Below, piece by piece: positions 33,778 through 43,278 of a DNA stretch of 44,047 nt. Each line of letters opens with the position of its first letter. Positions within the stretch are counted from its first letter, which is position 1. The notes under the pieces were generated by a model, which made no database searches, was not told the DNA's origin, and saw nothing but the letters and a program-made list of their open reading frames with translations. Source of the DNA: Candidatus Cryptobacteroides avicola (GTDB taxonomy: Bacteria; Bacteroidota; Bacteroidia; Bacteroidales; UBA932); contig JADILV010000083.1 of the NCBI GenBank assembly GCA_017695115.1, positions 1 to 44,047 of the forward strand, read 5' to 3'. The position numbers were made by a program, and so were the translations under genes.

Positions 33778-34590
33778 ATGAATAATCTGTTCGATATAGA
33801 CGGCAGGGTGGCCGTCATTACAGGAGGCAGCGGTGTCCTGGGCAGTGCGATGTCAAGGTATCTTGCTTCACAGGGTGCCAAAGTGGCGATTCTTGCACGC
33901 AATGAAGAAAAAGGCAACGCGCTTGCCGCCGGAATCAGGTCGGAGGGGCACGAAGCCATGTTCCTTAAGACCGATGTGACGGACAGGGACATTCTCGAGA
34001 AGAACTGCTCCGATGTGCTTGCCGCATACGGGAAAGTGGATATCCTTGTGAACTGTGCCGGAGGAAATATGCCGGGGGCTACGATATCTCCGGACAAGAC
34101 AATCTTCGACATCAGTATCGAAGATTTCCGCAAGGTGGTGGACCTTAACCTTTTCGGGACGGTGATACCTACGATGGTCTTTGCTAAGGCCATGCTTCCT
34201 ACAGGTGGAGGGGCCATCGTCAATATGGCATCGGAATCTGCTCTCAGACCCCTTACCCGCGTTGTCGGATACGGAGCGGCCAAGGCAGCCATAGTGAATT
34301 TTACCAAATACCTTGCAGTAGAGCTGGCCATCAAGTTCGGCAATACTTTCCGTGTGAACGCCATGGCCCCCGGTTTCTTTATCACTGAGCAGAACCGTAC
34401 CCTTATGACCAATCCTGACGGCAGCTATTCCGACAGGGCGAAGACTATTCTTGCCCATACTCCGTTCGGACGTTTCGGAGAGGCCGATGAACTTCTCGGG
34501 TCCCTTCATTATCTGGTCAGCGACGCCTCACGCTTCGTTACCGGTACGGTACTCGTTGTGGACGGCGGCTTCGATGCATTCTCAATTTAA
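33778..34590 (+). CDS. SDR-family fructuronate reductase (D-mannonate oxidoreductase)
   Basis: A 270-residue short-chain dehydrogenase. The nucleotide-binding GGSGVLGSA motif is at about 16-24, NCAGG near 90, and the catalytic Tyr165 and Lys169 are in YGAAK, with the preceding serine in MASESAL. In proteobacteria this step is done by the unrelated long-chain UxuB, which is absent here; an SDR between transporter and mannonate dehydratase fills the gap, as in other Bacteroidota and Bacillus. It converts fructuronate to mannonate with NADH or NADPH; cofactor choice is not clear from the sequence. Confidence 0.85.
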   Translation: MNNLFDIDGRVAVITGGSGVLGSAMSRYLASQGAKVAILARNEEKGNALAAGIRSEGHEAMFLKTDVTDRDILEKNCSDVLAAYGKVDILVNCAGGNMPGATISPDKTIFDISIEDFRKVVDLNLFGTVIPTMVFAKAMLPTGGGAIVNMASESALRPLTRVVGYGAAKAAIVNFTKYLAVELAIKFGNTFRVNAMAPGFFITEQNRTLMTNPDGSYSDRAKTILAHTPFGRFGEADELLGSLHYLVSDASRFVTGTVLVVDGGFDAFSI

Positions 34591-34602
34591 ACGGACCGGG
34601 AT

Positions 34603-35784
34603 ATGTATTTGGGAAAACAGACATGGAGGTGGTACGGGCCTGATGACCCGGTATCGCTGAACGATATCAGACAGGCAGGGGCTACGGGTATCGTTACAGC
34701 CCTGCATCATATCCCCAACGGGGAAGTGTGGACGGAGGATGAAATCCGCAGGCGCATTGACATCATACGTTCGGCCGGACTTGAATGGTCGGTAGTGGAA
34801 AGCGTTCCGGTCCACGAGCATATCAAGACCAGGGAAGGCAATTACCGTCTCTATATAGAGAACTACAGGCAGAGCATAAGGAACCTTGCCCGCTGCGGGG
34901 TGAACATTGTCACCTACAATTTCATGCCGGTCCTGGACTGGACCCGCACAGACCTGGCATTCAGGATGCCTGACGGTTCCCTTGCGCTGAGGTTCGAGAA
35001 GGCCGCGCTGATAGCATTCGACATGTTCCTTCTGAAACGCCCCGGAGCGGAGGCAGACTATACCCCGCAAGAGATAGAGAAAGCCAGGGTAAAGTTCGGG
35101 AAGATGTCGGAAGACGAAAAATCCGTTCTGGTCAGGAACATCATAGCCGGTCTGCCGGGGGCAGAGGAAAGTTTTACGATAGAAGAGTTCCGCAGCAGGC
35201 TTGAACACTATAAGGATATCAGCGCGGAACAGCTCAGGGACAACCTCATATATTTCCTGAACGGGATCGTCCCTGTCGCGGAGGAAGAAGGCGTCCGTCT
35301 TGCCATCCATGCGGATGACCCTCCGTATCCTATCCTGGGCCTGCCGCGCATCATGAGTACGGAGGAAGATTTCAGGAAAATCGCCGATGCTGTGCCTTCT
35401 CCTGCAAACGGACTTTGTCTCTGCACCGGATCTTTCGGCGTGCGTGAGGACAACGACCTTCCGGGCATGATGAGAAGGCTCGGTGACAGAGTCTATTTCG
35501 CGCATTTCAGGTCGACCAGGCGTGATGCAGAGGGCAATTTCCATGAAGCGGACCACCTGGAAGGCGATGTGGATATGTACGAGGTGATGAAAGCCTTCCA
35601 TGAACTGACCGAGAGACGCCGTGAGGCCATACCTTACCGTCCTGACCATGGACATCAGATGCTCGATGACCTGAAGAAAAAGACCAATCCGGGGTATTCC
35701 GGCATAGGCAGGCTCCGCGGTCTGGCCGAACTCCGCGGTCTGGAGCTCGGAATCGCAAGGTCCATGCTGGAGAAAAATGAATAA
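34603..35784 (+). CDS. uxuA: Mannonate dehydratase
   Basis: A 393-residue TIM-barrel enzyme that dehydrates D-mannonate to 2-keto-3-deoxygluconate using a divalent metal. Metal and substrate motifs are HADDPP (about 236), CTGSFG (about 274), [19 protein letters not shown] (about 301) and RPDHGHQM (about 346). It opens with the family signature [19 protein letters not shown]. The gene follows the SDR by 12 bp and precedes uxaC by 26 bp, giving the expected order of the pathway's middle steps. Confidence 0.96.
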   Translation: MYLGKQTWRWYGPDDPVSLNDIRQAGATGIVTALHHIPNGEVWTEDEIRRRIDIIRSAGLEWSVVESVPVHEHIKTREGNYRLYIENYRQSIRNLARCGVNIVTYNFMPVLDWTRTDLAFRMPDGSLALRFEKAALIAFDMFLLKRPGAEADYTPQEIEKARVKFGKMSEDEKSVLVRNIIAGLPGAEESFTIEEFRSRLEHYKDISAEQLRDNLIYFLNGIVPVAEEEGVRLAIHADDPPYPILGLPRIMSTEEDFRKIADAVPSPANGLCLCTGSFGVREDNDLPGMMRRLGDRVYFAHFRSTRRDAEGNFHEADHLEGDVDMYEVMKAFHELTERRREAIPYRPDHGHQMLDDLKKKTNPGYSGIGRLRGLAELRGLELGIARSMLEKNE

Positions 35785-35810
35785 CCGTCACATTTTGATA
35801 GGAACCGATT

Positions 35811-37232
35811 ATGATAGACAAGAATTTTCTGCTCGAATCCGGTTATGCCGCCACGCTGTATGAGCGTTTTGCCTGCGGGCAGCCTATAGTGGATTATCAC
35901 AACCATCTGGATCCCCGCATGATAGCCGAAGACTGCCGTTTCGATGACATTACACAGGTATGGCTGGGCGGAGACCACTATAAATGGAGGGCCATGCGGG
36001 CGAACGGTGTGGACGAGCATTTCATTACCGGAGGTGCGGACAGCTATGCCAAGTTCGTGAAGTGGGCTGAAACCGTACAGTATGCCATGCGCAACCCGTT
36101 GTACCACTGGACCCATCTTGAGCTTCAAAGGTATTTCGGCATTATGGAACCGCTCAACCCCGGCAGTGCACGCAGGATATATGACAGGTGCAACGCGCTT
36201 CTTCGTGAGGACGGGTTTTCCGTCAGGGGACTGCTTGAAAGGATGAATGTCCGCGTGCTCTGTACTACTGATGACCCTGCCGACGATCTGAGGTGGCACA
36301 AGGCCATTGCACAGGACAATACTTTCAGCATAAAGGTCTTTCCGTCATGGAGGCCGGACAAGGTGATGGCAGTTGAGGGAGGTGCGGAATATACAGGGTA
36401 TATTTCCAGACTGTCTGAGGCGGCAGGAGTAGAAATAAAGGATTTCCAGGATCTTATGCGGGCCCTTGATATCAGACGGAAATATTTCATGTCGCTTGGC
36501 TGCCGGGGGGCTGACCACGGTTTCCGGGATTTTCCGGACAGGGATTTTACCGATGCTGATCTGGAGGAGATTTTCAGGAAAGCCATGAGGTCGGAAAGAG
36601 TTTCTTCTGATGACGCGGAGACTTTCCGCAGCGGAATGATCTATCATCTGGCAAAGATGAACGCCGAGGCAGGCTGGGTGCAGCAGTTCCATATCGGAGC
36701 CATCAGGAACAACAATCTCAGGCTTCTGCGCCGGATAGGACCTGATGCCGGATGTGATTCCATTTCTGACGGAAAGGTCGCTTCAGGGCTGTCAAGGATT
36801 CTGGGCCGGCTCGATGACGAGGGCTGTCTTGCCCGCACTATCCTCTACAACCTGAACCCGAAGGATTCCGAGACGCTGATGTCCATGGCGTACAACTTCA
36901 ACGACGGTTCTTTCCCCGGTAAAATGCAGTACGGTGCCGCCTGGTGGTTCCTTGACCAGATGGACGGCATACGCCGGCAGATAGAGGTCCTTTCGCACGG
37001 GGGACTGCTGAGCCGGTTTGTCGGGATGCTCACCGACTCACGGAGTTTCCTTTCTTTCCCGAGACACGAGTATTTCCGCAGGATCCTGTGCAATATTCTC
37101 GGGGATGACCTTGAAAAAGGTCTGCTCCCGGAAGAAGAATTCGATTTTATCGGCAGGATGGTATCCGATATCTGCTATGCCAATGCCGTGAAATATTTCA
37201 ACCTTACATTATCGGAGGATGATGGACTATGA
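35811..37232 (+). CDS. uxaC: Glucuronate (uronate) isomerase
   Basis: A 473-residue TIM-barrel isomerase of the amidohydrolase superfamily that turns glucuronate into fructuronate, and galacturonate into tagaturonate. Visible marks are the metal-site DYHNHLDP (about 28-35), the WLGGDHYKWR segment, CTTDDPADDL (about 151) and QFHIGAIRNNN. It completes the route from glucuronate to pyruvate and glyceraldehyde 3-phosphate. Enzymes needed only for galacturonate (tagaturonate reductase, altronate dehydratase) are not nearby. Its stop overlaps the start of the Fic gene by 4 bp (ATGA). Confidence 0.96.
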   Translation: MIDKNFLLESGYAATLYERFACGQPIVDYHNHLDPRMIAEDCRFDDITQVWLGGDHYKWRAMRANGVDEHFITGGADSYAKFVKWAETVQYAMRNPLYHWTHLELQRYFGIMEPLNPGSARRIYDRCNALLREDGFSVRGLLERMNVRVLCTTDDPADDLRWHKAIAQDNTFSIKVFPSWRPDKVMAVEGGAEYTGYISRLSEAAGVEIKDFQDLMRALDIRRKYFMSLGCRGADHGFRDFPDRDFTDADLEEIFRKAMRSERVSSDDAETFRSGMIYHLAKMNAEAGWVQQFHIGAIRNNNLRLLRRIGPDAGCDSISDGKVASGLSRILGRLDDEGCLARTILYNLNPKDSETLMSMAYNFNDGSFPGKMQYGAAWWFLDQMDGIRRQIEVLSHGGLLSRFVGMLTDSRSFLSFPRHEYFRRILCNILGDDLEKGLLPEEEFDFIGRMVSDICYANAVKYFNLTLSEDDGL

Positions 37233-38272
37233 GCAAGGAAAAGCACTCCGGATATGTTCCGCCATTTACAGTGAGCTCCAGGGCAATCAGCCTTGTTGCC
37301 GAAATATCGGCACAAATAGAACGGTACGCCATACGCATGGAGCAGGCGGACGGGCTACGCCTGCGGAAAGCCAATAAAATCAGGACAATCCACAGTTCTC
37401 TCGCTATAGAGGGTAATAAATTGTCGGAAAACCAGGTGCATGACATCTTGGAAGGGAAGCATGTGGTGGCACCGCTAAGGGAAATACAGGAAGTCAAGAA
37501 TGCCATACGGACTTATGAGTTGTACGCATCATTGAATCCGTTTGACATGAAAGACCTTCTGAAAGCGCATGGCGTGATGATGGAAGCTTTGGTGGACAAT
37601 CCCGGATGTTTCCGCAGCGGTGGAGTCGGCGTATTTGAAGATGACAGATGCGTCCATCTTGCTCCCCCTCCCATGCGTGTACCGGAACTTATGGAGGATT
37701 TGTTCAGCTGGCTGAAGCATGCTCCCGACCATCTTCTTGTCCGCAGTTGCGTCTTTCATTATGAATTTGAATTCATCCATCCGTTCAGTGATGGAAACGG
37801 GCGTATGGGGCGGTTGTGGCAGTCTCTCATATTGGGACGTCTTAACCCGGTATTCGAGCATCTGCCTATCGAGAATCTGGTATATGCCAATCAGCAGTTA
37901 TATTATGAGGCGATAGAATCAAGTACGCAGCAGGCAGACTGCAGTCCGTTTATTGATTTTATGCTGAACGAAATCCTTAATGCACTGAAAAAGTATCAAG
38001 GAGAACCGTTGATGGCGGAGGTTCCTGATAAAGTTCCTGATAAAGTTCCTGATAAACTGAAGCAGCTGCATCCTGAGTTTTCTGATACGACATGGAACGT
38101 CCTTGAACATATTATGGAGAATCCACATGTTACTGCCGTTGAAATCGGAAACCGGATGAAGATTTCAGACAGGATGGTCAGAAAGCACATTGCCTTGCTG
38201 CGTAATGCCAATATTATCTGTCGGCACGGAAGCAACAAGAGCGGTTATTGGAAACTGTGTTTAATATTTTAA
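37229..38272 (+). CDS. Fic family protein (AMP-transferase type) with C-terminal winged helix
   Basis: A 347-residue Fic protein. The active motif HPFSDGNGRMGR (184-195) is complete, with the catalytic His184 and the ATP-binding glycines and arginines. A class II inhibitory helix precedes it: S57-LAI-E61-G62 matches (S/T)xxxE(G/N), so the enzyme is probably held inactive until relieved. Residues about 265-278 contain three VPDK repeats and form a linker to a winged-helix domain (about 282-340). Fic proteins usually add AMP to target proteins; the target is unknown. Overlap with uxaC implies co-translation, but the gene looks more AT-rich and is probably a late addition. Confidence 0.9.
   Translation: MSKEKHSGYVPPFTVSSRAISLVAEISAQIERYAIRMEQADGLRLRKANKIRTIHSSLAIEGNKLSENQVHDILEGKHVVAPLREIQEVKNAIRTYELYASLNPFDMKDLLKAHGVMMEALVDNPGCFRSGGVGVFEDDRCVHLAPPPMRVPELMEDLFSWLKHAPDHLLVRSCVFHYEFEFIHPFSDGNGRMGRLWQSLILGRLNPVFEHLPIENLVYANQQLYYEAIESSTQQADCSPFIDFMLNEILNALKKYQGEPLMAEVPDKVPDKVPDKLKQLHPEFSDTTWNVLEHIMENPHVTAVEIGNRMKISDRMVRKHIALLRNANIICRHGSNKSGYWKLCLIF
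38021..38056 (+). repeat. Three tandem 12-bp repeats in the Fic linker
   Basis: GTTCCTGATAAA occurs three times without gaps, coding VPDK each time. Changes in copy number would keep frame and alter linker length between the Fic and winged-helix domains. Confidence 0.9.
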
Positions 38273-38282
38273 CGTGAATCAG

Positions 38283-40601
38283 ATGAACAAGTCAATAGTA
38301 TCTCTGGCCGTGTCGGCCGTTTTTATGGTATGCATGTCCGATGCCTTTGCCGCAGAGACTTCAGGATCATTCAACAAGGTGCCGTCATCCTGGAAATGGA
38401 TTTCGGACAAAGAGGTGGTTTTCACTTATGACGGCTCTTATACGGATTCTCTGGCATTTTCTGTAAATGCCCGCAGCGGCAGGGTCAAAGAAGGAGCCAG
38501 CGCTCCGGAAAAGTATTCCGGTTTTCCCCTGCATCCGGAAGGGGCTGTTAACCTTACTTATTCCCCGGATTCGACGAAACTGGCATTTACCAGGGACAAT
38601 GACCTGTATGTCGCCGATATTGCAACGGGGAAGGAAGCCCGACTGACATTTGACGGTACTGACTTGATTCTCAATGGTTATGCATCTTGGGTATATTATG
38701 AGGAAATCCTTGGAAGGGCTTCGAAGTACAAGGCTTTCTGGTGGTCTCCCGACAGCAGGAAGATCGGTTTTTACCGGTTTGACAATACCCTTGTGCCGCT
38801 TTTCCCTATCTATTCACCTTTTGGCCAGGACGGGAAACTGAACAATACCCGTTATCCGAAGGCAGGGGAGAGGAATCCTGAGGTACGGATAGGCATGGTG
38901 GATGTGTCCGGCGTCTTCAGTCCGGAAAACGGAGGTGTCATAATCGCCGGACCGGACGGGATGGATGAGGCCACGCCGGAGGCTCCGGAGATCGTATGGG
39001 CGGATTTCGATCCTTCGGAGGACCAATATTTCGGAATACCGTTCTGGGGCGCCGACAGCAGGGAGTTCTATATCGCCCGTATGCCGCGTATCCAGAATAC
39101 TCTCGATTTGTATGCGGTAAATGCATTCGACGGTTCGAAAAGACAGGTCTATCACGAAGAATACAAGACCTGGATCGACTGGATAAATGCCGTATCGTTT
39201 ACGGAAAACGGTCTTTATATGGCCCGCCGGTTCGAGACGGGATGGGAGCAGATATATTTCCTTTCATACGATGGCAAGACTTTCCGCCGTCTGACGGACG
39301 GGAAGAACTGGGGGATCAGCATACTCCGCGTGGATGAGAAGAGGGGAGAGCTGTTCTTTACGGCGCGTCGCGATTCCCGGGTAAGGGAGACTCTTTACAG
39401 GCTTGACCTCGGCAAGGGATTCCCTTCCGCCGGCAACGCCGGTGTCTGTCCGGTCGAAGCGCTTACCGATCCTGCATATAATGTCTACGGAGTCAGATTT
39501 TCTCCTGACGGAAAATATTTTGCCGCATCATACTCGAATTATACTACTCCGACCAGGGTGGCTGTTTTCGATACGTACCGTAAAGTGTCAGTAATGACGG
39601 ACCCTTCTGCGGAAGGACTTCCTGTCTTCCCAGCCGGTGAAAATGCTCCCGAAATATGTCCGGCCGCTCCTGTGGAGATCCGGGTGTGCCGGCAGAATGT
39701 GGTGGCTGATATGGCATACGAGGGGTATTCCCCTGAAGACTATGCACTTGCACAGCTGATATGGCTCACGGCCGATGACGGGCAGAGGATGCCTGCAGCC
39801 ATTGTTTATCCGAAGGGTTTCGACCCGTCCCTGAAATATCCTGTGCACATGGACATTTACGGAGGACCTGATACTCCTATGGTACGCGACAGGTGGAGCA
39901 CGCCTTCCGGAAACAACCAGTGGTGGTCAGACCACGGTATCATACAGATTACGGCTGACGGAAGGGCGGCCGGGCATTGCGGCCGGGCCGGTACCGACCT
40001 GATCTACAAGAACCTGACAGATGTACCTGTGGCTGATTTCATCACCTGGGCTAAGTACCTCCAGTCACTTCCGTATGTACAGGCAGACAAGATAGGTGTC
40101 GAAGGTTTCTCTTTCGGAGGCACGATGACTTCCATGCTTCTTTTCCGTGCTCCGGAGCAGTTCCACTACGGCATAGCAGGGGGCGGAGTATATGACTGGA
40201 AACTGTATGACTCGCATTATACCGAGCGTTATATGGAGACCCCGCAGACCAACCCTGACGGCTACAAGGCCGCCTGCGTCCTGGAATATGTTTCCGGCTA
40301 TCCGGTTTCCATCATGACCGGAAAGCATGGGGGACGGCATGTCGTTCCGGAAAGTGGGCATCAGGAACATGGGAATCTGCCGGTAACCGAGCCTGTCATG
40401 CTGAAACTCACCCACGGCACCGGTGACGACAACGTCCATTTCCAGAATACCCTCCAGCTCATTGACGCCCTCCAGAAGGCCGGAAAGAGTTTCGATTTCA
40501 TGATCTACCCTGACGGCATGCACGGCTACCGCGGCTACCAGGGAACCCACTTCCTTGCCGAAAACCGCGCCTTCTGGCTGCACTACCTGAAAGGGGAGTA
40601 G
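38283..40601 (+). CDS. Dipeptidyl peptidase IV-type serine peptidase (S9)
   Basis: A 772-residue exported prolyl dipeptidyl peptidase. A signal peptide (about 1-24) ends in AFA, followed by a beta-propeller and an alpha/beta-hydrolase. DPP IV marks are the substrate N-terminus-binding Glu pair in YYEEILGR, followed by WWSPDSRKIGFYRFD, and DWKLYDSHYTERYM. The triad is Ser610 in EGFSFGG, Asp715 in GTGDDNVHF and His747 in DGMHGY. The Ser to Asp spacing of 105 residues is nearly 30 more than the usual 75-78 because of extra sequence around 680-705. The ATG at 38283 is chosen over a GTG three codons earlier. It is likely carried on the glucuronate/Fic transcript, 10 bp after Fic. Confidence 0.88.
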   Translation: MNKSIVSLAVSAVFMVCMSDAFAAETSGSFNKVPSSWKWISDKEVVFTYDGSYTDSLAFSVNARSGRVKEGASAPEKYSGFPLHPEGAVNLTYSPDSTKLAFTRDNDLYVADIATGKEARLTFDGTDLILNGYASWVYYEEILGRASKYKAFWWSPDSRKIGFYRFDNTLVPLFPIYSPFGQDGKLNNTRYPKAGERNPEVRIGMVDVSGVFSPENGGVIIAGPDGMDEATPEAPEIVWADFDPSEDQYFGIPFWGADSREFYIARMPRIQNTLDLYAVNAFDGSKRQVYHEEYKTWIDWINAVSFTENGLYMARRFETGWEQIYFLSYDGKTFRRLTDGKNWGISILRVDEKRGELFFTARRDSRVRETLYRLDLGKGFPSAGNAGVCPVEALTDPAYNVYGVRFSPDGKYFAASYSNYTTPTRVAVFDTYRKVSVMTDPSAEGLPVFPAGENAPEICPAAPVEIRVCRQNVVADMAYEGYSPEDYALAQLIWLTADDGQRMPAAIVYPKGFDPSLKYPVHMDIYGGPDTPMVRDRWSTPSGNNQWWSDHGIIQITADGRAAGHCGRAGTDLIYKNLTDVPVADFITWAKYLQSLPYVQADKIGVEGFSFGGTMTSMLLFRAPEQFHYGIAGGGVYDWKLYDSHYTERYMETPQTNPDGYKAACVLEYVSGYPVSIMTGKHGGRHVVPESGHQEHGNLPVTEPVMLKLTHGTGDDNVHFQNTLQLIDALQKAGKSFDFMIYPDGMHGYRGYQGTHFLAENRAFWLHYLKGE

Positions 40602-40633
40602 AGAGTGTTGCGCAAAACCTGCAATTATCTTTA

Positions 40634-40661
40634 AAAAGTGTTGTGCGCGAGCAACACTTTT
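40634..40661 (+). terminator. Rho-independent terminator after the S9 peptidase gene
   Basis: AAAAGTGTTG (40634-40643) pairs with CAACACTTTT (40652-40661) around an 8-nt loop, 32 bp past the stop. The stem ends in the T-run, as in a standard terminator. Confidence 0.85.
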
Positions 40662-40711
40662 ATATGAAAACCGTATGGCTATGGAAATATTATTCAGAAA
40701 ACATATCACAG

Positions 40712-40741
40712 TTGACTAAGTAAGGATTTTGCGTATTTTTG
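40712..40741 (+). promoter_or_regulatory. Promoter of the large lipoprotein gene
   Basis: TTGAC (TTG at 40712-40714) and TATTTTTG (40734-40741) are spaced by 19 bp, matching the Bacteroidota -33/-7 pattern. Transcription would start near 40745. Confidence 0.65.
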
Positions 40742-40936
40742 CACCAAATTTTGAAATAGGAAGCATTTGATTCATTATTGGACAGCAATCGGCATGATTC
40801 TGTCAGGCAAGTATCGCGTAATATCAGCATCTGTTGGTCAAAATGAGTCAATGGTCCAGTGCTTCTTTATACATGTTATTGCCGTCACCTGGATCAGACG
40901 GTAAACGGATTGAATCCGTATTATATCTGAGCATAT
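40742..40936 (+). promoter_or_regulatory. Long untranslated leader (about 190 nt) with a near-start hairpin
   Basis: No open reading frame of note lies between the promoter and the lipoprotein ATG at 40937. ACGGATT (40905-40911) and AATCCGT (40913-40919) form a 7-bp inverted repeat around one base, ending 17 bp before the start codon. No known riboswitch was recognised. Confidence 0.4.
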
Positions 40937-43225
40937 ATGCATACATTTAGGTTTGCTTGCATTTTTTTAGTATTGCTTGTTATAGGTTGTACAAAAGGTG
41001 ATATAGAGACAAATCAGGAGGAGCCTACAGAAGAAGAGTTGCCGAAAAATGTATTTGACGAAAATATTACCGAATATTTCACGGAAGTTACTCCGTCTTA
41101 CATCAAGGTGTCGGCATCCATCCCGGTCGAGGACATGCCTGAAGTTGGCGATGTGATAGTCTGTACTATTACCGAAAATACTCCATACGGATATCTCGGT
41201 AAGGTTACTTCCATAGAAAGTACAAGTGATGGATATGTATGGAATATGGAACCGGCGGCATTGACGGATGCATTCGAGACTCTACATGTCAATGAAAGTA
41301 TAGATGGAGGTAAGTATGTTGAGTCAGTGCAGAATGAGGATGGAAGTGAATGTGAGTTTGAGATCGTAGATAGTTCTGTTTGGGATGATATTAATCCGAT
41401 AACTGATGATGAAAATGAATCTGATGATCCGGAGACAAAAGTTCCGGGTGGAGGGTATGCGGAGACAACAGTCAGGCTTCCTGTGAGTTGGGGCAGTAAA
41501 GATGGAGTCTCAGTAGAAGGTTCTTTATATTTTTCGTTCCGTTTGGATATGGCTGTTGACATTAAAGATTGGAAACTTGTTTATACCAATCTTAAGGTTA
41601 CACCACGTATCGGAGCTGATATTGAAATGACAGCAGAATATAAGACGGAGGGAGAAATGACAATATTCCATAAAGATGTTTCTTTAGGCGCAATTCCATT
41701 GGCAAACGGACTTGTGACCTTACGTCCTGAGCTCAATGTAGATCTGGTACTCGGATATAATGGAGAAGTTAAAATAGAAGCCAATATCCGTAATGAGTTT
41801 ATGAATACCGGTTATTATATAAAGTATGCTGATGGGAACTGGCAAAGAGGAGCTCCGGATGGAACGGTCAAGACGGGAAACAGGTGCGCAGCGACCTCGC
41901 TGGATTTGAAAGGGGAAATATATACTGATGCAAAAATCGGGCTTACTGTGGGTCTGTATAGTGCTGACATGATAGGAGTGAGTATGGCAGCTATAGGAAG
42001 ACATTCTTTAAAAGGAGATTTTTCTTTGGATAATGAAAGTCTTTATAAGGAAGCTCCTTCTGTCGGATTTGAGAGGACACTGTCAGGAGAACTTACTTTT
42101 TTTACAGATTTCCTTGGTGATGCCTTTGATTATGAAAAGAAAGCCCCGACCGGAGATCTTTTCCTCGGAATAACTCCGGTTGAACTGTTTCCCCAGGCTT
42201 CACTCAAGGCTGAATCGAAGAATAAGAAAGTAAATGTGGTGTCTGATTGGGAAACAGATGAGAATCTTCTTTCAGTGGAATTCGGGGTTGCTCTTCTGGA
42301 TGACAATTATCAGGTTCTGAAGTATCATAAGATAGGTGAAATCGGTAATCATGGTACGAAAAGCAGTTCAGGGGTCAAGGATAACATATCTTTCGAAATT
42401 CCTGAAGCAGGGGATTATAAGGTTGCTCCATACGTCGGGTTAGAGGGAAACAGATATCTCGGAGAAACGACAGATGTAATTGAAAGCAGAAAATTGATAA
42501 AAAGCATCAGTGTCGAAGACAGTGATGATGGTACCGCTAAATGTATGTTTGAATATAATGAGGACGGGATTCTGATAAAAGCTACCCACCCTTTAATCGG
42601 TGAAATGCAATATTTATATGGAGATAATATGATAACCGTAAATGCTATAGGCAGTCAGGTATATGCGACCATTGATGAAAACGGCTATCTTTTAGCATTG
42701 ACGGGTAATGAAAGTATTACATTCAAGTATGTAGATGGATTTTTAAACAATACATCTGACCTTTTGGATGGTGTCTATAATTACAGTAATGGGAATTTGA
42801 TATCTCATGAATTTGAAATAGATTATACAAGTGGAAAGAGAACTACAGAAGAGAAATTCACATATCTCCAGAATGAATATAAGCTGAACCTTTTCTTATA
42901 TGATTTTGATGAATATTATACAGGTTATAGATCATATTTGTTCCATATGTTTCCTGGAATAGCAAGCAAACAGTATGTGTCTCAAATTAGCAGTACATCG
43001 GAATTCTCAAATATAGACATTGATGGAGATAATCTTATGGATTATGGAACAGATGACATGCTTGTGACTTATGATTACGTTTTTGATTCAGATGGAGATG
43101 CAATTGAGATGGAAGTCTTAATGGAACTAGAATCACATTATGTGTTACGTGTTGACACTGATAATCCAAAACATGATTACTATACATCGAAAGAAGGTTA
43201 TACGATGAAAATAGAATATTATTGA
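40937..43225 (+). CDS. Large lipoprotein of unknown function
   Basis: A 762-residue lipoprotein with lipobox Cys18 (LLVIGC) and an acidic mature N-terminus (TKGDIETNQEEPTEEE), so it is likely surface-exposed. After an acidic linker (about 145-170; DDENESDDPETK) the middle part (about 175-450) is rich in alternating beta strands with VDLVLGYNGEVKIEA-like repeats. The C-terminal part (about 535-762) contains YD-like units (MFEYNEDGILIKATHP; VYNYSNGNLISHEFE; YVFDSDGDAIEME), which recall the YD/RHS-type or DUF4595-like sheets of Bacteroidota lipoproteins. I do not recognise the whole. Composition is AT-richer than the left part of the window and the gene stands alone, so it is probably accessory. 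Confidence 0.65.
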   Translation: MHTFRFACIFLVLLVIGCTKGDIETNQEEPTEEELPKNVFDENITEYFTEVTPSYIKVSASIPVEDMPEVGDVIVCTITENTPYGYLGKVTSIESTSDGYVWNMEPAALTDAFETLHVNESIDGGKYVESVQNEDGSECEFEIVDSSVWDDINPITDDENESDDPETKVPGGGYAETTVRLPVSWGSKDGVSVEGSLYFSFRLDMAVDIKDWKLVYTNLKVTPRIGADIEMTAEYKTEGEMTIFHKDVSLGAIPLANGLVTLRPELNVDLVLGYNGEVKIEANIRNEFMNTGYYIKYADGNWQRGAPDGTVKTGNRCAATSLDLKGEIYTDAKIGLTVGLYSADMIGVSMAAIGRHSLKGDFSLDNESLYKEAPSVGFERTLSGELTFFTDFLGDAFDYEKKAPTGDLFLGITPVELFPQASLKAESKNKKVNVVSDWETDENLLSVEFGVALLDDNYQVLKYHKIGEIGNHGTKSSSGVKDNISFEIPEAGDYKVAPYVGLEGNRYLGETTDVIESRKLIKSISVEDSDDGTAKCMFEYNEDGILIKATHPLIGEMQYLYGDNMITVNAIGSQVYATIDENGYLLALTGNESITFKYVDGFLNNTSDLLDGVYNYSNGNLISHEFEIDYTSGKRTTEEKFTYLQNEYKLNLFLYDFDEYYTGYRSYLFHMFPGIASKQYVSQISSTSEFSNIDIDGDNLMDYGTDDMLVTYDYVFDSDGDAIEMEVLMELESHYVLRVDTDNPKHDYYTSKEGYTMKIEYY

Positions 43226-43278
43226 TTTCCTCTACGGGAAAATTGGTTTTCAAACGGCCTATGAATATGATATCTGAT

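Noticed and set aside
34582..35655. 357-codon minus-strand open frame across uxuA
   Set aside because: Antisense shadow of a strongly conserved enzyme; composition (His, Arg, Pro rich) is that of a reversed coding strand.
35811..37232. Galacturonate pathway
   Set aside because: UxaC can use galacturonate, but tagaturonate reductase and altronate dehydratase are absent, while every glucuronate-specific step is present.
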